In this document: positions 36,213 through 44,259 of the stretch, piece after piece
Layout: each line of letters starts with the position of its first letter
Position numbering within the stretch: position 1 is the stretch's first letter
From: Prevotella sp.
Lineage (GTDB): Bacteria > Bacteroidota > Bacteroidia > Bacteroidales > Bacteroidaceae
Direction of reading: 5' to 3'
DNA length: 64,000 nucleotides
Assembly: GCA_016286995.1 (NCBI GenBank)
Contig: JAEEVA010000014.1
Coordinates: 1-64,000, forward strand
Program-made: the position numbers and the translations under genes
Notes under the pieces: model-generated
Databases searched by the model: none
What the model saw: the letters and a program-made list of their open reading frames with translations, nothing else
What the model was told of the DNA's origin: nothing

Positions 36213-37583
36213 TTAGCGAACCTTTTCGACAATGGTTTTGATTCCTTTGATTTTTTCTCCCTGAACACTGTTGAGCACTTGCTGTACTTTTTCACGACGG
36301 ATGGCTGCATAGGTGTAGCGGTCCTTTACGTCGATGCGACCAATCTCTCCAGCCTCTATACCACCCTTTTTGCACAGGAATCCCACAATATCACCTTTCG
36401 AAAGCTTATCCTTCTTGCCCTTGCCGATGTAGAGGGTAGCCATCTTGGGGGCTGGGACATTGACCATTGATGATTGACCATTGACCATTTTCTGGGTGGG
36501 CTCGTAATGTTCAATGTTCAATGGTGAATGGTCAATGACAAACTCGGGGATATGCTCTTCGCTGTTCAGGATAAAGAACGTGCGGCCTGTGGCATCCCAA
36601 CGGGCCGTACGGCCTACACGGTGGATGTAGCCTTCTTCGCTTTCTGGCAGATGGTAGTGGATAATGTTCCGGATGTTTGGAATGTCCAGTCCACGTGAAG
36701 CCAAGTCGGTAGCTACGAGCACGTTTGCCGAGCCGTTGGCAAACTTGTAGAGCATATCCTCGCGTTGGCGCTGTTCCAGTCCACCATGAAAGTGACTGGT
36801 CGTAAAGCCCTGTTTGCGTAGGAATTCGTTGACTCGCTCAACGCTGTCGCGGTAGTTCAGGAATACAATACTGCTCTCATCGCCAACACTCAGCAACAGG
36901 TTGCGCAGTGTTTCCAGCTTGTCCTTCTGTGGACTGTGCACCTCATAGAGTGTCACACGCTCCGACGTCTGCTCGTCTTCAGGTAGGAAGTCTACCAGCG
37001 TGCCTTTTTTCGACATATTGACAAACTGTGGAATCTGTTCGGCATTGGTGGCTGATAGCAGGATGCGACGCTGCAGACCTGGCAGGCTCTTCAGCAGTTT
37101 GGACATCTCAGCTTGGAATCCCATTTCCAGGCATTTGTCGAACTCATCGATGATTAGATAGCGGATGCCATAGCGTGAGATGTTGTCCTTGTCCAGATGG
37201 TCATTCAGGCGTCCGGGAGTGCCAAAAACAATATGCGGGCGTACCTCTTTTAATATGCGATGCTCGTCCATGGTCGGTCTGCCACCGTAGCACGCCATGC
37301 CACGCAATCCACAGCCCAAACTCTTCAGGACGTCGGCCGACTGTAGTGCCAGCTCCCTGCCTGGAGTGATGACGAGGGCAGATGTCTGAGAGTCTTTGTC
37401 AGAAGGCTGAGTGGTTTCTATGAGCTGTATGAGGGGTAGGAGATAAGCCAGTGTCTTTCCCGAACCGGTAGGTGACAAGATAACAACATCACCGTCGGTG
37501 CCTGTAATGGCCTCGACGGCGTGTTGCTGCATCTCGTTCAATGAAGTGATGCCAAGTTTGCTTAATATCGTCTCAACATCCAA
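36213..37583 (-). CDS. DbpA-like DEAD-box RNA helicase with in-frame repeat insertion
   Basis: The 456-residue protein has motifs SPTGSGKT, a DEFD variant of the DEAD box, SAT, and HRVGRTAR. The C-terminal domain (KMATLYIGKGKKDKLSKGDI...) matches the DbpA RNA-binding domain, which targets 23S rRNA during 50S assembly. The start codon is TTG at 37583, inside a heptad array, because an in-frame stop lies two codons upstream. Residues of about 350-376 (VIDHSPLNIEHYEPTQKMVN...) are encoded by two inverted heptad arrays and their spacer, placed exactly between the helicase core and the RNA-binding domain. The reading frame is open throughout. Confidence 0.9.
   Translation of the reverse strand: MDVETILSKLGITSLNEMQQHAVEAITGTDGDVVILSPTGSGKTLAYLLPLIQLIETTQPSDKDSQTSALVITPGRELALQSADVLKSLGCGLRGMACYGGRPTMDEHRILKEVRPHIVFGTPGRLNDHLDKDNISRYGIRYLIIDEFDKCLEMGFQAEMSKLLKSLPGLQRRILLSATNAEQIPQFVNMSKKGTLVDFLPEDEQTSERVTLYEVHSPQKDKLETLRNLLLSVGDESSIVFLNYRDSVERVNEFLRKQGFTTSHFHGGLEQRQREDMLYKFANGSANVLVATDLASRGLDIPNIRNIIHYHLPESEEGYIHRVGRTARWDATGRTFFILNSEEHIPEFVIDHSPLNIEHYEPTQKMVNGQSSMVNVPAPKMATLYIGKGKKDKLSKGDIVGFLCKKGGIEAGEIGRIDVKDRYTYAAIRREKVQQVLNSVQGEKIKGIKTIVEKVR
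36459..36536 (-). repeat. Inverted pair of heptad arrays inside the DEAD-box gene
   Basis: On the plus strand, 36459-36486 (ATTGACC ATTGATG ATTGACC ATTGACC) and 36509-36536 (GTTCAAT GTTCAAT GGTGAAT GGTCAAT) are inverse complements at about 23 of 28 positions, with a 22-nt spacer. The pair looks like an S23-type cassette without the gene. Confidence 0.85.
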
Positions 37584-37615
37584 TTGTCAATTCTCAATTG
37601 TCAATTCTCAATTCA
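37581..37615. repeat. Heptad array (CAATTGT/CAATTCT) at an ORF junction
   Basis: Five heptads span the junction of two minus-strand genes. They include the OmpH-like stop codon (37613-37615) and the TTG start of the DEAD-box gene (37581-37583). Confidence 0.88.
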
Positions 37616-38221
37616 CTTCTTCTCCTCTTCCTTCTTCGCCGGCATCTTCTTGTAGCGCTTGTTCAGACCGTTAATGACGTCCTTGGTGATGTCGAAACGT
37701 GGAGCGGCATAAAGGATGTTGTCACCCTGCTTGGTCAGAATCAGGTCGTACTTCTTGTCCTTGTTGTAGGCCTTCAGGAAGTTCATCAGCGAGTCGCGAA
37801 GGGCGTCGTTGTACTTCTGGGTCTCCTGGGCCAGCTCGTTCTCAAGACGGGCCTGCAGTTCTGCCAGACTCTGCTGCTGACGCTGAATGGCTGCTTGCTG
37901 GCTCTCAGCCTGTTCACGGCTGGTGAAACCATTGTTGTTCAGCTTCTGCTGGAAGTTGGCAGCAGCGCTCTGCAACTGCTGGCCTTTCTGGTTCAGCGTG
38001 TTGCGGGCATTGTTGCCCTTCTTCTGCAGAATGAGCGAGAACTCCTTGCAGAATTCATACTGTGTCATCAGAGAGTCAACCTCAACAAAGGCAATCTTCA
38101 GACTGCCAGTCTGGTTGCTGTCAGCAGCTGCTGCGGGTTGATCATCCATTTTTGAAGTTGCATTGTTGCAAGAGGCCAGTGCCATTACGGCAGCTGCGGC
38201 CATCATCATGTACTTTTTCAT
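37613..38221 (-). CDS. OmpH/Skp-like periplasmic chaperone, lipoprotein
   Basis: The 202-residue protein has a lipoprotein signal (MALASCNN) and the OmpH pattern. That pattern is a short strand LKIAFVEVDSLMTQYEF, a long Gln/Leu-rich coiled coil (about residues 60-150), and a closing strand KKYDLILTKQGDNILYAAP. Skp family trimers hold unfolded outer-membrane proteins. A membrane-anchored form is common in Bacteroidales. It shares a heptad-array junction with the downstream helicase. Confidence 0.88.
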   Translation of the reverse strand: MKKYMMMAAAAVMALASCNNATSKMDDQPAAAADSNQTGSLKIAFVEVDSLMTQYEFCKEFSLILQKKGNNARNTLNQKGQQLQSAAANFQQKLNNNGFTSREQAESQQAAIQRQQQSLAELQARLENELAQETQKYNDALRDSLMNFLKAYNKDKKYDLILTKQGDNILYAAPRFDITKDVINGLNKRYKKMPAKKEEEKK

Positions 38222-38267
38222 TTCTTTTGTTTTATTGTTATTTCGTTATTACCTTATTATTATATCA

Positions 38268-38474
38268 TCATCTCTCACTAACGGAAAATCGGCTCTTACT
38301 GCGCATCTCGCGATCTTGGTCTATCACGCAATGGATACCTCTCTGCTTCATGGCTTCGCTGTCGTGTATGTGCTGCGATGAGAAGCTGCCATTCTTGCGC
38401 GACAGGACTTTGACCAACAGCAGCATCATACCTGCTGCAATAATGAGTATACTGACAAGGAGTGCCTTAACCAT
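38268..38474 (-). CDS. Conserved small membrane protein
   Basis: The 68-residue protein has one N-terminal membrane helix (LLVSILIIAAGMMLLLVKVL) and a polar tail with RKNGSFSSQHI, then AMKQRGIHCVIDQD. I recall a conserved Bacteroidales single-pass protein with a KNG-F--TH---N-A---RGI-C--SQD tail, to which this fits; no function is known to me. It has its own -7 element. Confidence 0.65.
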   Translation of the reverse strand: MVKALLVSILIIAAGMMLLLVKVLSRKNGSFSSQHIHDSEAMKQRGIHCVIDQDREMRSKSRFSVSER

Positions 38475-38497
38475 TCCATATTTTTATTAAACGGCTA

Positions 38498-38505
38498 CAA
38501 AAGTA
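38498..38505 (-). promoter_or_regulatory. Promoter -7 element of the small membrane protein gene
   Basis: TACTTTTG on the minus strand, 24 nt before the ATG. Confidence 0.5.
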
Positions 38506-38572
38506 CGCAAAAAAAGTGAACTGGCCAAACGTCAGCCCTCCTTTTAGCATTTATTAGTCCTCTTTATGTTTA

Positions 38573-40282
38573 CTATTCTTTTTCGAAGTTAAGATACAGG
38601 CAGTTCAAGCCGTTTTGATATTGGTAGTTGATATCCTCGCAATGGTGTTTTAATTGGGGGCTATAGGCCTTGCCAACGTCCTTGACTATGACCGTAAGGC
38701 GCTGCTTTAGGTCCAATATGCTTATGTCGAAAGCCCCAGTACGCCCTGAAGCCTTACCCATTTCCAACTCCTGACCAATCAGTTCCTCCAGACATTCCTG
38801 TACGCTGACAAGTGTCGTAGGGTTAAGGTTCAGGCTACGAATGTATTCCTGAATCATCAATAGTTTGCTTTTGGTGTCCTCTTCATCGTTGAACCAGACA
38901 GAAACGGTGAATGTCCCTTGTTGGCTGTCGTTAGGGGTCAAAAATAGCCAGTGCAGATGCTGTCCTCTGCGCGATTTCAGGTAGATGAAGCCAATGGTTA
39001 TTAGCAACAAAATCCATAGCCCCAATGGTATGGAATACCAGAAACCATCGGGCATCAAGGTTGCGATGAGCCATACGACGGGCAGCATAATAACCAGCGG
39101 GCCGAACTCGATGAACGAAGCCATTCGACTGCGGCCGGACATCATGTAGGCATTGGAAACCAACATCAGCACGGACAAGGGAATCAGACTCTGAACAAAC
39201 AGTCGGATGGGTTCTTCGGAAAGCTGGCGCAGACGTTCGTCGGCACCGTAGATATCGGCCATCACGGAGGGGTAGAGATATACGAGAACCGTCACCACCA
39301 CACAGGCTGAGATGACTATCTGCAAAGCACTCATCTGCAAACGGTTCAGTCCGTTCCAGTCACGCTCTCCATACATCACACCACCGATATACTTTACGGC
39401 ACTATCGGCAGCGTAGGCCATAATCAGTCCGAACGTCACTGTTTGCAGGCAGACACTGAGAATGTACATGCCGTCGGCTCCTTGGGTTTGCAGCACAATG
39501 TAGTTCAGCGCTATATACAGCACTGCCATGATGAGTGCATAGATAGCCGTTGGTACACCACGTTCCAGACTTTGGCTCAGCAATCCCAGATACTCTTTAC
39601 GGTTGCCGATGTTGAAAGCAAAGGGTCTTGGCGGCCTCGTCAGATAAGGTGTGAATACTACCATCGCCACAATGGGCGCTATCAGGCTGGCTATGGCAGC
39701 ACCACGCATACCCATGTTCCACATCACTACCAGCAATAGGTCGAGCAACACATTGAGTATCGTATTCAATACCACGTAGTTCGTCACCAACTTCGGGCGT
39801 CCGCTGATTTCCACATATCGCCCCACAGCATCACACATGAGCCATACCACGCAGGCTGCCAGTGAGAACGGCATATAGTCGACCACCATCGGCAGCAGTC
39901 GCTCCTCGTCAGTCAGCAATAGGGCTATCTGTTTGGAAAACAAGCAACAGACTACCGCCAACAGCCCGTTCAGCACCAACACCGCCGTCATGCTCATTGT
40001 TACCAGACGGTTCACCGTTTTATATTGCTGATTGCCGTAGGCAGACGCCACGATAAGCGCAGCACCAGAGAATAGCATTGCTCCAAAAATCTGCACAACG
40101 GTCAGCACTGGGTCCACCAGCGTCACCACCGATATGGCATCGGCACTGACAGCCTGGCTTACTATGATACCATCTATTGTCGTATTGAGGATCTCCACTA
40201 TCGATGATAACACCGCTGCCACGATGAAGTTACGCAGCGAGTGGTGAATGACAAACAAGTCTCGAGTTGTTTTCTTCAACAT
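38573..40282 (-). CDS. MATE-family transporter fused to a HATPase-like domain
   Basis: The ATG at 40282 (MLKKTTRDLFVIHHSL) gives 569 residues; the track start overlaps the promoter. Residues 1 to about 430 form the twelve-helix MATE core, with VDPVLTVVQIFGAMLFSGAA in the first bundle. After the last helix the C-terminal 130 or so residues resemble a SpoIIAB/HATPase_c_2 ATPase: VQECLEELIGQEL in the N-box position, VIVKDVGKAYSP in the G1 position, and NGLNCLYL at the end. The canonical N-box asparagine is not evident. The MATE part exports drugs or other compounds with ion coupling; the ATPase-like part may sense nucleotide or bind a partner, which is inference. Confidence 0.85.
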   Translation of the reverse strand: MLKKTTRDLFVIHHSLRNFIVAAVLSSIVEILNTTIDGIIVSQAVSADAISVVTLVDPVLTVVQIFGAMLFSGAALIVASAYGNQQYKTVNRLVTMSMTAVLVLNGLLAVVCCLFSKQIALLLTDEERLLPMVVDYMPFSLAACVVWLMCDAVGRYVEISGRPKLVTNYVVLNTILNVLLDLLLVVMWNMGMRGAAIASLIAPIVAMVVFTPYLTRPPRPFAFNIGNRKEYLGLLSQSLERGVPTAIYALIMAVLYIALNYIVLQTQGADGMYILSVCLQTVTFGLIMAYAADSAVKYIGGVMYGERDWNGLNRLQMSALQIVISACVVVTVLVYLYPSVMADIYGADERLRQLSEEPIRLFVQSLIPLSVLMLVSNAYMMSGRSRMASFIEFGPLVIMLPVVWLIATLMPDGFWYSIPLGLWILLLITIGFIYLKSRRGQHLHWLFLTPNDSQQGTFTVSVWFNDEEDTKSKLLMIQEYIRSLNLNPTTLVSVQECLEELIGQELEMGKASGRTGAFDISILDLKQRLTVIVKDVGKAYSPQLKHHCEDINYQYQNGLNCLYLNFEKE

Positions 40283-40301
40283 ACATCTCTTATTTTGACG
40301 A

Positions 40302-40309
40302 CAAAGGTA
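40302..40309 (-). promoter_or_regulatory. Promoter -7 element of the MATE-fusion gene
   Basis: TACCTTTG on the minus strand, 19 nt before the chosen ATG. Confidence 0.6.
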
Positions 40310-40358
40310 CCAATTTATTGTCAAACAATCAAGAGCCATTCAGAAAAAATGAATATTA

Positions 40359-40391
40359 TTTGTTTTTTTGCTTACTTATTTGTACCTTTGC
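40359..40391 (+). promoter_or_regulatory. Promoter of pepD
   Basis: TTTG (40359-40362), 20-nt spacer, TACCTTTGC (40383-40391). Confidence 0.8.
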
Positions 40392-40422
40392 GCATAAAAT
40401 ACTAACAATATAACCAGAAAAA

Positions 40423-41904
40423 ATGAATATGAGTGAGTTAAAACCGGCTGTTGTCTTCGCTGAGTTTGCGAAGATTAACCAAATTCCACGCCCTTCGAAG
40501 CGTGAGGAAAAGATGATTGCATACCTGAAAGAGTGGGGTGAGAGTCACGGACTGGACACGAAAGTCGACGAGACGGGTAATGTCATCATACGCAAACCTG
40601 CTACACCAGGTATGGAGAATCGCAAGACCGTGATTCTGCAGAGTCACATGGATATGGTGTGCGACAAACTGGTGGACGTTGACTTTAACTTCGATACAGA
40701 CCCCATCCGTACAACCATTATCGACGATGAGTGGCTGACGGCAGAAGGTACCACGCTGGGTGCCGACGACGGCATCGGTTGTGCGATGGAGCTGGCCCTG
40801 CTGGCTTCTGACGATATTGAGCATGGTCCCATCGAGTGTGTCTTTACCCGTGATGAGGAAACGGGACTGTCTGGTGCCGAAGGCATGAAGGCCGGTTTTA
40901 TGACTGGTGATTACCTGATTAATCTTGACTCGGAGGACGAGGGCGAGATATTCATCAGTTGTGCCGGTGGTCGCAACACGACGGCTAAGTTTACGTTCAA
41001 GAAAGAGGACGCTCCTGCCGGTTCATTCTTCCTGCGTGCCCAGCTGAAGGGGCTTGTGGGCGGTCATTCTGGCGACGACATCAACAAGCAGCGTGCCAAC
41101 GCCATCAAGTTGCTGGGACGTTTCCTCTATCAGACGATCAACAAATATGAAGGTGTGCGCTTGGCCCAATTCAACAGTGGTAAGTTGCACAACGCCATTC
41201 CTCGTGATGGTATGTTTGTGATTGCTGTTCCCCATGATGTGAAGGAGAATATCAAGGCCGACTGGAACGTTTTCGCCTCCGACGTGGCCGAGGAATTCTG
41301 CGTTACTGACACTCAGATGGTGTGGACGATGGAGAGCACTGATGCTGAACCTGTCATCGAGATACAGGTGGCTCGTAATTTTGTCTATGCCTTACAGGCT
41401 GTCGATAACGGCATTTATGCCATCTGCCAGGATCCGGCTTTGAACGGTATGGTGGAAACCTCCAGCAACATTGCCGCTATTCATACTACCGACAGCGAGA
41501 TCAGCATCCTCTCTTCGCAGCGTTCGAATGTGATGTCCAATCTTGACAATATGTGTGCAACCATTCGTGCCACCTTCCAGCTTGCAGGTGCTGAGGCTTG
41601 GTCGAGCGACGGTTATCCTGCCTGGAAGATGCGTTCGCATAGTGAGTTGCAGCGAATCGTTAAAGAGTCGTACGTCAAGCTGTTTGGTAAGGAACCGATT
41701 ATGCGTGGCATCCATGCCGGACTGGAGTGTGGCCTGTTCTCAGAGCGCTATCCGAACCTCGATATGGTGTCGTTCGGTCCTACGTTGCGCTTTGTCCATA
41801 CACCGGACGAGCGTCTGCACATTCCTACTGTCCAGATGGTTTGGGATCACCTGCTCGATGTACTTAGGAATATTCCCACCGTTAAAGGCGTTCCACTTGC
41901 TTGA
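40423..41904 (+). CDS. pepD: Aminoacyl-histidine dipeptidase (PepD-type, M20 family)
   Basis: The 493-residue metallopeptidase has the dizinc motifs of the M20C family: HMDMVCDK, LGADDGIG with the bridging Asp, and DEETGLSGAEG with the general base Glu. The lid domain GLVGGHSGDDI lies near residue 210. It hydrolyses Xaa-His and other dipeptides in the cytosol. A second ATG lies two codons downstream. Its last 23 nt overlap the convergent relA-type gene, and both C-termini are encoded by a terminator-like palindrome. Confidence 0.95.
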   Translation: MNMSELKPAVVFAEFAKINQIPRPSKREEKMIAYLKEWGESHGLDTKVDETGNVIIRKPATPGMENRKTVILQSHMDMVCDKLVDVDFNFDTDPIRTTIIDDEWLTAEGTTLGADDGIGCAMELALLASDDIEHGPIECVFTRDEETGLSGAEGMKAGFMTGDYLINLDSEDEGEIFISCAGGRNTTAKFTFKKEDAPAGSFFLRAQLKGLVGGHSGDDINKQRANAIKLLGRFLYQTINKYEGVRLAQFNSGKLHNAIPRDGMFVIAVPHDVKENIKADWNVFASDVAEEFCVTDTQMVWTMESTDAEPVIEIQVARNFVYALQAVDNGIYAICQDPALNGMVETSSNIAAIHTTDSEISILSSQRSNVMSNLDNMCATIRATFQLAGAEAWSSDGYPAWKMRSHSELQRIVKESYVKLFGKEPIMRGIHAGLECGLFSERYPNLDMVSFGPTLRFVHTPDERLHIPTVQMVWDHLLDVLRNIPTVKGVPLA

Positions 41905-41915
41905 CGCCTTTAACG
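41880..41915. terminator. Coding bidirectional terminator-like palindrome
   Basis: CGTTAAAGGCGT (41880-41891) and ACGCCTTTAACG (41904-41915), a perfect 12-bp stem with a 12-nt loop. It is shared by the overlapping 3' ends of pepD and the relA-type gene, each ending in a VKGV peptide. Confidence 0.7.
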
Positions 41916-44179
41916 TTGCGTAATTTTTTGACAAGGGCTTCCAGACGGGTGTTGTCGTCAATCATAATGGTGAGATTGCCGCTGAACAAACCGTCATGGG
42001 AGTCTATGTTGATGGAGCGTAGGATGAGTTTCTCGTCCTTGGAGATAATACTGGTGAGGTTGTTGACAATGCCGATGTCATCGTTGCCGACAATGCGCAG
42101 GGTGATGGCATATTGCGAGGCACCCTTGCCACTCCACTTGGCACGGACAATGCGATAGCCAAAGCGCTTGCGAAGCTCGGGGGCGTTGGGACAATCCTCA
42201 CGGTGAATCTTGATGCCTCCGTTGACAGTGACGAAGCCAAAGACCTTGTCGCCATAGATGGGCTGACAGCAGCGTGCCAGTTGGTAGTCGACACCCTTCA
42301 TGCCTTGGTCGATGACCAAGACGTCATCGGAAACCTGAGTGCTTTGCGTTGAAAGCTTGGAATTGTCGAGTACGAAGTTGGCAGCACTCTCTGCTACGTT
42401 GTTGCCAGTGACGGGCTGGTCGCCGTGCTGCAGTTCCATATAGCGGTCGATAACCACGCCGGCATCGAGCTCGCCGTTGGCTATCTGACGGTAGAAGTCG
42501 CTGACCTCCTTGAATCCGAGCTTGCGAATGAGCAGCTGCATGACGGAGTCGTCCATATCGATATGGCGGTTCTTGAACTTACGCTCAAGAGTCTCTTTGG
42601 CAAAGAGGCCTTCCTTGACCTGTGTCTCTTTCAGAGCCAGTCGGATCTTGGACTTGGCACGCGAGGTCTTGACGATGTTCAGCCAGTCCTGCTTGGGTTT
42701 CTGGTTGGCACTGGTCATAATCTCCACCTGGTCGCCACTCTGCAGCTGCTGGCGCAGACTGACGGCATGGCCGTTGATGCGTGCTCCCGTGCAGGCATTG
42801 CCTATCTTAGAGTGGATATGGTAGGCGAAGTCGAGTACAGTGGCACCTTTGGGGAACTTGTAGAGGTCGCCCTTGGGTGTGAACACAAACACTTCGTCTT
42901 CGTAGAGGTCCATCTTGAACTGATCCATGGCTTCGAGGCCGTCGGCAGTCTCAAGCATGGTACGGATATTGGTGAGCCACTCGTCCATGCCGGCATCGCC
43001 CTTGACGCCCTTGTAGCGCCAGTGGGCAGCCACACCACGCTCGGCCACCTCGTCCATCCGTTCGGTGCGTATCTGTACCTCCACCCACTTCTGGCCTGGC
43101 CCAAGCACGGTGATATGCAGACTCTCATAGCCGTTCGACTTGGGTACGCTAATCCAGTCACGCAGACGTTTGGGATTGGGCTGATACATTGAGGTGATGA
43201 TAGCAAAGACCTGCCAACAGAGGGCACGCTCACGAGTAGCGGTGCTGGCGGCAAAACCATTAGGTACGGTGTCGTCGCTGTCGATGATGATGCGGATGGC
43301 AAAGAGGTCGTAGACACCCTCGAAAGGACACTTCTGCTTCTTCATCTTCTGCCAGATGGAGTGAATTGACTTTGTACGTCCCTTGATATGGAAGTGAAGT
43401 CCGGCCTCGCTGAGTCGTTGCTCGATGGGCTGAATGAACTGGCTGATGTAGGCGTCGCGGCTTTTCTTGGTTTCGCTGAGCTTGTCCTTGATATGGTAGT
43501 AGGCGTCGTGCTCCAAGTATTTCAGCGACAGGTCTTCCAGCTCACTCTTCAGCTTATAGAGTCCCAGCTTGTGGGCAAGGGGAGCATAGAGATAGGCGGC
43601 CTCCTGGCTGACCTGGCGCTTGGCGTCAATAGCAGGATCAACACTAACCCCAGCGGGAGAACCGCTGGGTACGGTATCGGCGTTACCGATATCACGAATC
43701 TGGCGCATTAGGTTGACGCGGTCGGCAATCATAATAAGAATGACGCGCATGTCCTCGGCAAACGACAGCAGCAGGTTGCGGAAGTTCTCGCTCTCGACGA
43801 CGGGATTCTTCTTGTACAGCTGTTGAATGCGCTGCAGACCACGCAGAATACGGGCTACTGATTCCCCGTAGTCGGCCTGAACGTCATCAATGGTCAGGAA
43901 ACCTTCCTCCACACTGGGGCGCAGCAGGATGGCCAGTACAGCATCACGGCGCAGTCCGATTTCCTCGACGACGAGGTGTGCCGTCTGGAAGCTAAGCAGG
44001 ATGGGATTGAGTCCGAACACATTACGGCTGACGTGCTGCTGTTCGATGGTTTCCATCAGGTGACGGCGTATATGATCGACATCTCCCTCATGAAGGCTGT
44101 CGGCAATTTGGTCGTACACGAGCTGGTAGAGTGCCAGCGTCTCTTCCCTTTCCTGTGGTGTGAAGGCTAGTCGTTCCAT
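41882..44179 (-). CDS. relA: RelA-type (p)ppGpp synthetase with degenerate hydrolase domain
   Basis: The 765-residue RSH protein has an N-terminal HD-like domain in which the usual HDxxED site reads LLRPSVEEG, so hydrolase activity is probably lost. The synthetase follows with HIKGRTKSIHSI, SNGYESLHITV and VEVQIRTERMDEVAERGVAA. Then come a TGS domain (VFVFTPKGDLYKFPKGATV) and a C-terminal ACT domain (YAITLRIVGNDDIGIVNNL). It would make (p)ppGpp in response to starvation on ribosomes. Another RSH or a small hydrolase should exist elsewhere in the genome. Upstream are two 22-nt repeats. Confidence 0.9.
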   Translation of the reverse strand: MERLAFTPQEREETLALYQLVYDQIADSLHEGDVDHIRRHLMETIEQQHVSRNVFGLNPILLSFQTAHLVVEEIGLRRDAVLAILLRPSVEEGFLTIDDVQADYGESVARILRGLQRIQQLYKKNPVVESENFRNLLLSFAEDMRVILIMIADRVNLMRQIRDIGNADTVPSGSPAGVSVDPAIDAKRQVSQEAAYLYAPLAHKLGLYKLKSELEDLSLKYLEHDAYYHIKDKLSETKKSRDAYISQFIQPIEQRLSEAGLHFHIKGRTKSIHSIWQKMKKQKCPFEGVYDLFAIRIIIDSDDTVPNGFAASTATRERALCWQVFAIITSMYQPNPKRLRDWISVPKSNGYESLHITVLGPGQKWVEVQIRTERMDEVAERGVAAHWRYKGVKGDAGMDEWLTNIRTMLETADGLEAMDQFKMDLYEDEVFVFTPKGDLYKFPKGATVLDFAYHIHSKIGNACTGARINGHAVSLRQQLQSGDQVEIMTSANQKPKQDWLNIVKTSRAKSKIRLALKETQVKEGLFAKETLERKFKNRHIDMDDSVMQLLIRKLGFKEVSDFYRQIANGELDAGVVIDRYMELQHGDQPVTGNNVAESAANFVLDNSKLSTQSTQVSDDVLVIDQGMKGVDYQLARCCQPIYGDKVFGFVTVNGGIKIHREDCPNAPELRKRFGYRIVRAKWSGKGASQYAITLRIVGNDDIGIVNNLTSIISKDEKLILRSINIDSHDGLFSGNLTIMIDDNTRLEALVKKLRNVKGVKQVERL

Positions 44180-44190
44180 GTTAGTTAAGT

Positions 44191-44234
44191 ATTCTCTCTT
44201 TGAGAGTGTAGCGTTCTCTCTTTGAGATTGTGGC
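44191..44234. repeat. Two-copy 22-nt repeat upstream of the relA-type gene
   Basis: ATTCTCTCTTTGAGAGTGTA(GC) and GTTCTCTCTTTGAGATTGTG(GC) in direct tandem. Each contains a small CTCTC..GAGA palindrome. Confidence 0.7.
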
Positions 44235-44259
44235 GTTGCAATGCAATGGGTGTTGGTCG

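Noticed and set aside
41882-44179. Bifunctional SpoT-type enzyme
   Set aside because: The HDxxED hydrolase motif reads RPSVEE, so only the synthetase side is supported.
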